Assembly (NCBI GenBank): GCA_001802645.1
Contig: MGZJ01000013.1
Coordinates: 4,812 to 68,811 of the forward strand
Length of the DNA stretch: 64,000 nucleotides
Direction: 5' to 3'
Source: Geobacteraceae bacterium GWC2_53_11
Lineage (GTDB): Bacteria; Desulfobacterota; Desulfuromonadia; Geobacterales; Pseudopelobacteraceae
Below the pieces are notes generated by a model, which saw only the letters and a program-made list of their open reading frames with translations, was not told the origin of the DNA and searched no databases. Below, piece after piece: positions 59,998-64,000 of this stretch (position 1 is its first letter; each line of letters begins with the position of its first letter). The position numbers and the translations under genes were made by a program.

Positions 59998-60582
59998 ATG
60001 GAAACTCTGGGGGTCTTCAGGGATGTGGAATCGGCGGCCCGAGCGGTGGATGGATTGATCCGGGCCGGATTTACCGAGGCGCAGATCGATTCGCTCACCT
60101 CGGTGCCGTATCCCGATGGTGTACTGGTCAAAACCGGGCAGCGCAGCTGGTTCCGCTGGCTGGCACTGGCCGGCGGTCTGGCCGGCGCCGTTGCCGGTTT
60201 CGGGCTGGCGGCCGGCACCGCCTGGCTCTATCCGGTGCAGACCGGCGACAAACCGATCATCGCCATTTACCCGACCGCCATCATCATGTTCGAGACGACG
60301 ATGCTGTTTACCATCATTGCCGCAATGGTCGGGATGTTTCTGGAGATGAGGCTCCCGGCGCTGAAAAAACGCCCGTACGACGCGGCTGTCAGCGACGGTT
60401 GCATCGGTATCTGTCTCACCATCCACCCCGGCGGGGAAGCGGTGGAGTGCCTGCCGGGAGTCCGGTCGGATGAATGCATTGGCGAGATAGCAGCCCTTTC
60501 CGCCGGAGAGCAGAGAGAGCTGGCGACGGATGTGATGAAGCAGGCGGGAGCCCTGCGGATCATCGGGGAGGAGATGTCATGA
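59998..60582 (+). CDS. actD: ActD: DUF3341 membrane subunit of alternative complex III
   Basis: 194 residues. The N-terminal LGVFRDVESAARAVDGLIRAGF resembles a small-molecule- or metal-sensing ACT-like fold, followed by two hydrophobic helices (WLALAGGLAGAVAGFGLAAGTAWL; TTMLFTIIAAMVGMFLEM) as in DUF3341 ActD. Start abuts the actC stop. It overlaps actE by 4 bases. A structural subunit of the complex; no catalytic residues are expected. Confidence 0.9.
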   Translation: METLGVFRDVESAARAVDGLIRAGFTEAQIDSLTSVPYPDGVLVKTGQRSWFRWLALAGGLAGAVAGFGLAAGTAWLYPVQTGDKPIIAIYPTAIIMFETTMLFTIIAAMVGMFLEMRLPALKKRPYDAAVSDGCIGICLTIHPGGEAVECLPGVRSDECIGEIAALSAGEQRELATDVMKQAGALRIIGEEMS

Positions 60583-61046
60583 AGCTCAGTTGTTTCCTGT
60601 CAACCGGTATAATCATTGTTGCCGTCACCCCGCTGCTGATGGCTGCGATGTGGATGGATGTCCAGCCATCTCCGAAGCCCTATCAGGCACCGGTGTTATC
60701 GCCCCCGGCCGGTTCCGTGCCGGTAACCGGAACGGAGCTTGTTGCGCCGGATAGCGAACTGCGTAATCCGGTTGCAGCGACCGGGTCGTCACTGGCTGAA
60801 GGAAAGGCGCTCTACGCCATCAATTGTGCCATGTGCCATGGCGAGAGTTCAACCAAGCCCGGCCCGGTCGGCACTAAGCTCAAGCCGCCCCCCCCCGGCC
60901 TCGATCATGCCCTGCTGCAGAAACGTGGTGATGCCCATATCTTCAGGGCCGTGACCTTCGGGTTCGGCCGCATGCCCCCTTTCAAGGGGAAGCTGACAAA
61001 ACAGCAACGCTGGCACCTGGTCAACTATCTGCGCACCAGGGAGTAG
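60579..61046 (+). CDS. actE: ActE: monoheme cytochrome c subunit of alternative complex III
   Basis: 155 residues. An N-terminal hydrophobic signal or anchor (GIIIVAVTPLLMAAMWM), then one CAMCH heme site with a downstream Met ligand in FGRMPPFKGKL. The class I cytochrome c fold ends QRWHLVNYLRTRE. It hands electrons from ActA to a periplasmic acceptor. Co-translated with actD (ATGA overlap). Confidence 0.92.
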   Translation: MKLSCFLSTGIIIVAVTPLLMAAMWMDVQPSPKPYQAPVLSPPAGSVPVTGTELVAPDSELRNPVAATGSSLAEGKALYAINCAMCHGESSTKPGPVGTKLKPPPPGLDHALLQKRGDAHIFRAVTFGFGRMPPFKGKLTKQQRWHLVNYLRTRE

Positions 61047-61079
61047 GGGCTGCCACCGGAATTTTGCAAGGAGGATTAC

Positions 61080-61535
61080 ATGGAACTACCGGCAACGACA
61101 CAACGGGTTGTCCTGCATTCGGCAGCGTGGAAGACCCGCAGGATTGAAAGGGAGATGGAACAGCGCCTTTGGTACTACCTCGATCACCCCGACGAAATCG
61201 ACCGGCGGCTGAAAGAGCTGGATGAGGAGTGGGACATGGAGCGGACCCTCGAAACCAACGCTTCTTCCATCGCCCTGATCGGGCTCGGTCTGGGCGCGAC
61301 GGTCAGCCGCAGATTCTACCTTCTGCCGGCCCTGGTCATGGGATTCTTTCTCCAGCACGCGCTCCAGGGGTGGTGTCCGCCGGTGCCGCTTTTCCGTCGC
61401 CTCCGGGTGAGAACCCAGAGCGAGATCGAGCAGGAACGCTACGCGCTCAAGGCCTTGCGGGGTGATTTCGGTGCGCTTGGCAGCGAAAGTAGGCGGGATC
61501 TCCCGGCGCAGGTGCTCGAAGCGGTACGCAAGTAA
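61080..61535 (+). CDS. DUF2892-like membrane protein at the end of the alternative complex III operon
   Basis: 151 residues. A soluble N-terminus (residues 1-58) precedes SIALIGLGLGATVSRRFYLLPALVMGFFLQHALQGWCPP, split over two helices and ending in the WCPPVPLFRRL motif of DUF2892/YgaP-like membrane domains. The C-terminal ~40 residues are charged. No known function. It follows actE after 33 bases with CAAGGAGGATTAC as RBS, so it probably belongs to the operon. Confidence 0.75.
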   Translation: MELPATTQRVVLHSAAWKTRRIEREMEQRLWYYLDHPDEIDRRLKELDEEWDMERTLETNASSIALIGLGLGATVSRRFYLLPALVMGFFLQHALQGWCPPVPLFRRLRVRTQSEIEQERYALKALRGDFGALGSESRRDLPAQVLEAVRK

Positions 61536-61553
61536 TCCGGTTGCTTGAGAATG

Positions 61554-61991
61554 TTACCGCTGCCGGCGGAACCAGGCAACAATCTCATCGCTGCTCCGGG
61601 CTCCCTCCAGCTGAGCAACAATTCTCCCCTCCTTGAGCAGGAACATCACCGGGATGCCACGCACCCCGAAGCGCCCGGCCAGCTGCGGATTGTCCTGGCT
61701 GTTGACCTGGACCACGGCTGCCGTTCCCGCGAGTAGTTCGGCAGCTTTCCGAACTGCGGGGGCATACGATCTGCAGTGCGGGCACCAAGGCGCCCAGAAT
61801 TCAACCAGCACGGGGCCGCCGTACCCTTTGACGAACGGGTCGAAGGTCTGCTCCGCCAGCTGTTGCGGCTGGTAGTACAGGGGTGGCAGCTCCCGGTGGC
61901 AAGTGCCGCACCTCCCCGCCTTACCCTCCTTGTCGGCAGGAATTCTGTTGGCGGTTCCGCATGATGGACAGGTAACAGTAAATGCTGGCAT
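61554..61991 (-). CDS. Thioredoxin 2 (TrxC)-like protein with CPHC active site
   Basis: 145 residues. A zinc-ribbon N-terminus (VTCPSCGTANRIP...GRCGTCHREL) marks the TrxC type. The thioredoxin domain follows (VLVEFWAPWCPHCRSYAPA; GIPVMFLLKEG). The active site is CPHC instead of CGPC, like DsbA, which raises the redox potential. A role as oxidant or disulfide isomerase rather than reductant is possible. Start at 61991 after GGAGCGTGAGCGTC; convergent with the operon end. Confidence 0.88.
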   Translation of the reverse strand: MPAFTVTCPSCGTANRIPADKEGKAGRCGTCHRELPPLYYQPQQLAEQTFDPFVKGYGGPVLVEFWAPWCPHCRSYAPAVRKAAELLAGTAAVVQVNSQDNPQLAGRFGVRGIPVMFLLKEGRIVAQLEGARSSDEIVAWFRRQR

Positions 61992-62089
61992 GACGCTCAC
62001 GCTCCAATCCGCTGTCATTGATTTCTGTCTGATTATATCCTATAGGATCAGGGGTGAATAGTTTCATCCCGTCTTTTCAGGAGAATACC

Positions 62090-62317
62090 ATGACTGCTGT
62101 TTCCCCCGGCCGCTACCGGCACTACAAAGGCAATTTCTACGAGGTGGTCGGCGTTGCCCGCCACAGCGAGACCGAAGAGGAGCTGGTGGTGTACCGCAAA
62201 CTCTACGGCGACCATTCGCTCTGGGTCCGGCCGCTCGGCATGTTTATGGAGGATGTGTTGGTGGATGGCCGGTCGATGCCGCGTTTTGAGAGGATTGAGA
62301 GTCCGGCCGCAGAGTAA
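62090..62317 (+). CDS. DUF1653 family protein
   Basis: 75 residues with the DUF1653 pattern PGRYRHYKGNFYEVVGVARHSET and VYRKLYGDHSLWVRPLGMFMEDV. Small, soluble, widespread in proteobacteria and of unknown function. CAGGAG precedes ATG 62090. It stands alone between the thioredoxin and the ATPase genes, which converge on it. Confidence 0.88.
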   Translation: MTAVSPGRYRHYKGNFYEVVGVARHSETEEELVVYRKLYGDHSLWVRPLGMFMEDVLVDGRSMPRFERIESPAAE

Positions 62318-62323
62318 CGGCAG

Positions 62324-62956
62324 TCAGGGGAGGGGCACGGCCCGTTTCAGGTCCCTGAAGCGCTTGAGCCGGAACGAGGACTCCCGTTCCCGCTCCCCCA
62401 GAAACTGGGCGATCGTCCGCACCTGGTGCTGCAATTCGGGCAGGATGCGTTCCTCCAGGACCCGGATGCGCCGGGTGACCCGCACCACCTCCTGGCCGAG
62501 CCGTTTGAGTTTACTTTCAAAGGCGGCGATCTCCAGCATCGCCTGCAGAATCTGCTCGAAGTGTTGCAGGGACTCTTCCAGCCGGGACGTGGTTGTCCGG
62601 TAGTCATAGCCGCGCTCATCAAGCTGCCGTAGCGGCGATTCGCGCACTGTCACCTCCCGGTAGCGGAGCCCCATCACGCTCCGCTCGCTGACCTCCACCC
62701 CATGATCCTGCTCCGCCACAGCGGCGATGGAATCCAGCATCTCCTCCCCCTCGATAGCCAGAGAGAGCGCCAGCTCGCGCACGGCCAGGCCGTAGGCGGC
62801 CTGAACCGCGTCGCGCGACGAGAGAAACGGCGCGGTAGCTGCCAGGAGTTCCCTGATCAGCGCCTGCCGCCGGGCCTTCAGGATGCTGTTGCTGTTCTGC
62901 ACCGAGCGGCTCTTCTCCTTGAGCAGCAGCAGGTTGGTGCGAGTCGGATGGATCAT
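62324..62956 (-). CDS. A/V-type ATPase subunit D
   Basis: 210 residues, nearly all helical, as expected for the central stalk subunit D (NTerm IHPTRTNLLLLKEKSRSVQNS; C-terminal coiled coil ESKLKRLGQEVVRVTRRIRVLEER region). It lies 19 bases downstream of subunit B on the same strand, as in A/V-type operons. It turns with the rotor and links the catalytic head to the membrane ring. Start at 62956. Confidence 0.88.
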   Translation of the reverse strand: MIHPTRTNLLLLKEKSRSVQNSNSILKARRQALIRELLAATAPFLSSRDAVQAAYGLAVRELALSLAIEGEEMLDSIAAVAEQDHGVEVSERSVMGLRYREVTVRESPLRQLDERGYDYRTTTSRLEESLQHFEQILQAMLEIAAFESKLKRLGQEVVRVTRRIRVLEERILPELQHQVRTIAQFLGERERESSFRLKRFRDLKRAVPLP

Positions 62957-62975
62957 GGCGGTTTCCCTTTTTCCC

Positions 62976-64000
62976 TCACTCTGCAAGCGCAAAACGCTGC
63001 AGGAGCGCCAGCCCCGTATCCAGGCTTTCCGCAACCGTGCGCCGTGCTTCCCCCTGATGGACCAGCTCCCGTTCGAAAACATCGGCGAAATCCAACATCT
63101 GGCGATCCCGTTCACCAAGGCCGTCCCGCCCGACGATCGCCTCCAGGCGGCGCAGATCACGGCCCCGGGCGTAGTGCCGGTAAAGGAGATTGGCCAGCTG
63201 GCGGTGGTCGGAACGGGTGCGCCCTGCACCGATCCCCTGCTGCATGAGGCGCGACAGACTGGGAAGCACGTCCACCGGGGGAAAAATCCCCTGTTGATGC
63301 AGCTCTCGCGACAGGACGATCTGCCCCTCGGTGATGTAGCCGGTCAGGTCGGGGATCGGATGGGTGATGTCGTCCTCCGGCATGGTCACCACCGGCAGCA
63401 TTGTCACCGAACCGGTCAGGCCGCGGATGCGCCCGGCCCGCTCGTAGAGAGACGACAGGTCGGAGTAGAGGTATCCCGGATAGCCGCGCCGCCCGGGCAG
63501 TTCCTCGCGGGCGGTCGAAACCTCTCGCAGGGCGTCGCAGTAATTGGTCATGTCGGTGATCAGCACCAGTACATCCATGCCGTGGCTGAAGGCGAGGTAT
63601 TCGGCCACGGCGAGCCCGAAGCGGGGAGCCAGCAGACGCTCGATGACCGGCTCCCCGGCGCGGTTGATGAAGGCGGAAAAACCGCCCTGCATCCCGCTCA
63701 GAACGTCCATGTAGTAGGAATACTCGTGATGGGTCAGCCCCAGGGCCACGAACACCACCACGAACCGGCCACCTCCCGTCAGGCGGGCGTTCTTCAGGAT
63801 GCCCGCCGCCATCTCCTTGGCGGGAAGGCCGGCACAGGAAAAAATCGGCAGTTTCTGGCCGCGCACCAGGGTGTTCAAGGCGTCGATGGTGCTGAATCCG
63901 GTCTCGATGAAATCCTGCGGCCTTGCCCGTGCCACCGGATTGATCGGGGCTCCCGATATGGGGCCCCACCGTTCGGGGATATAGGGAGGTTCGTTGTCCA
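62976..64000 (-). CDS. A/V-type ATPase subunit B, 5' end cut by window edge
   Basis: The visible part (about 341 codons) begins with NEPPYIPERWGPISGAPINPVARARP upstream of residue positions usually near 90-115, so about a quarter of the protein lies outside the window. Marks are DFIETGFSTIDALNTLVRGQKLPIFS, THHEYSYYMDVLSGM and the arginine-containing end of the non-catalytic nucleotide site (DLSSLYERAGR). It belongs to a rotary ATPase, proton or sodium type not decidable here. Confidence 0.92.
   Translation of the reverse strand, partial: DNEPPYIPERWGPISGAPINPVARARPQDFIETGFSTIDALNTLVRGQKLPIFSCAGLPAKEMAAGILKNARLTGGGRFVVVFVALGLTHHEYSYYMDVLSGMQGGFSAFINRAGEPVIERLLAPRFGLAVAEYLAFSHGMDVLVLITDMTNYCDALREVSTAREELPGRRGYPGYLYSDLSSLYERAGRIRGLTGSVTMLPVVTMPEDDITHPIPDLTGYITEGQIVLSRELHQQGIFPPVDVLPSLSRLMQQGIGAGRTRSDHRQLANLLYRHYARGRDLRRLEAIVGRDGLGERDRQMLDFADVFERELVHQGEARRTVAESLDTGLALLQRFALAE

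Overview
The window reads as a chromosomal segment of a Desulfuromonadia/Geobacter-like anaerobic deltaproteobacterium. I infer this from the gene set rather than from a marker gene: selenocysteine formate dehydrogenases, sigma-54/two-component control, a multiheme cytochrome, alternative complex III, many PAS/Cache sensors, moderately high GC and several families of short dispersed palindromic repeats.

Layout. 1-7.3 kb (+): a beta-oxidation-like run (thiolase 3' end, long-chain acyl-CoA dehydrogenase, FadH-like 2,4-dienoyl-CoA reductase, chalcone-isomerase-like exported protein, acyl-CoA thioesterase, enoyl-CoA hydratase, unusual cysteine-rich ferredoxin). 7.4-18.5 kb (-): formate dehydrogenase module 1. 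fdnG1 (Sec), fdnH1, cytochrome b fdnI1, fdhE and an fdhD-mobA fusion are followed by a separately promoted tungstate transporter (tupABC), moaA and a MOSC protein. Both fdnG1 and tupA are preceded by what looks like a molybdenum/tungsten cofactor riboswitch with a terminator. 19.1-22.5 kb (+): a divergent NtrC-type regulator and Cache-domain kinase. 22.5-26.1 kb: tRNA-Sec (-) and selA-selB (+). 26.2-32.7 kb (-): module 2, with fdnG2 (Sec), fdnH2, an NrfD-type membrane subunit, mobA and mobB. 33.1-36.5 kb (+): a second paralogous regulator/kinase pair. Each fdnG has a good sigma-54 -24/-12 promoter facing it from the divergent intergenic region, so each dehydrogenase probably has its own sensor.

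36.5-54.8 kb is mixed: YgbA and a two-cluster ferredoxin, a PAS-GGDEF-EAL protein with an overlapping 54-aa membrane protein, YkgJ, cyclic-nucleotide-binding and macro-domain proteins, an HlyD/ABC-2 exporter, a hybrid histidine kinase, an ABC-F ATPase, a secreted metallo-beta-lactamase-fold protein, aspartate ammonia-lyase, a NifU-like scaffold, a 51-aa CxxC protein, a metallophosphatase and a rhodanese. 55.0-61.5 kb (+) is an alternative complex III operon (pentaheme c, split ActB, NrfD-like ActC, DUF3341 ActD, monoheme ActE). The end holds a TrxC-like thioredoxin, a DUF1653 protein and A/V-type ATPase subunits D and B, the latter running off the window.

Taken together, the cluster makes, matures, metallates and regulates two selenoprotein formate dehydrogenases, and the window also encodes a quinol:acceptor complex that could take the electrons onward. 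Dispersed repeats are the other theme. At least five families occur, and three copies extend into reading frames.
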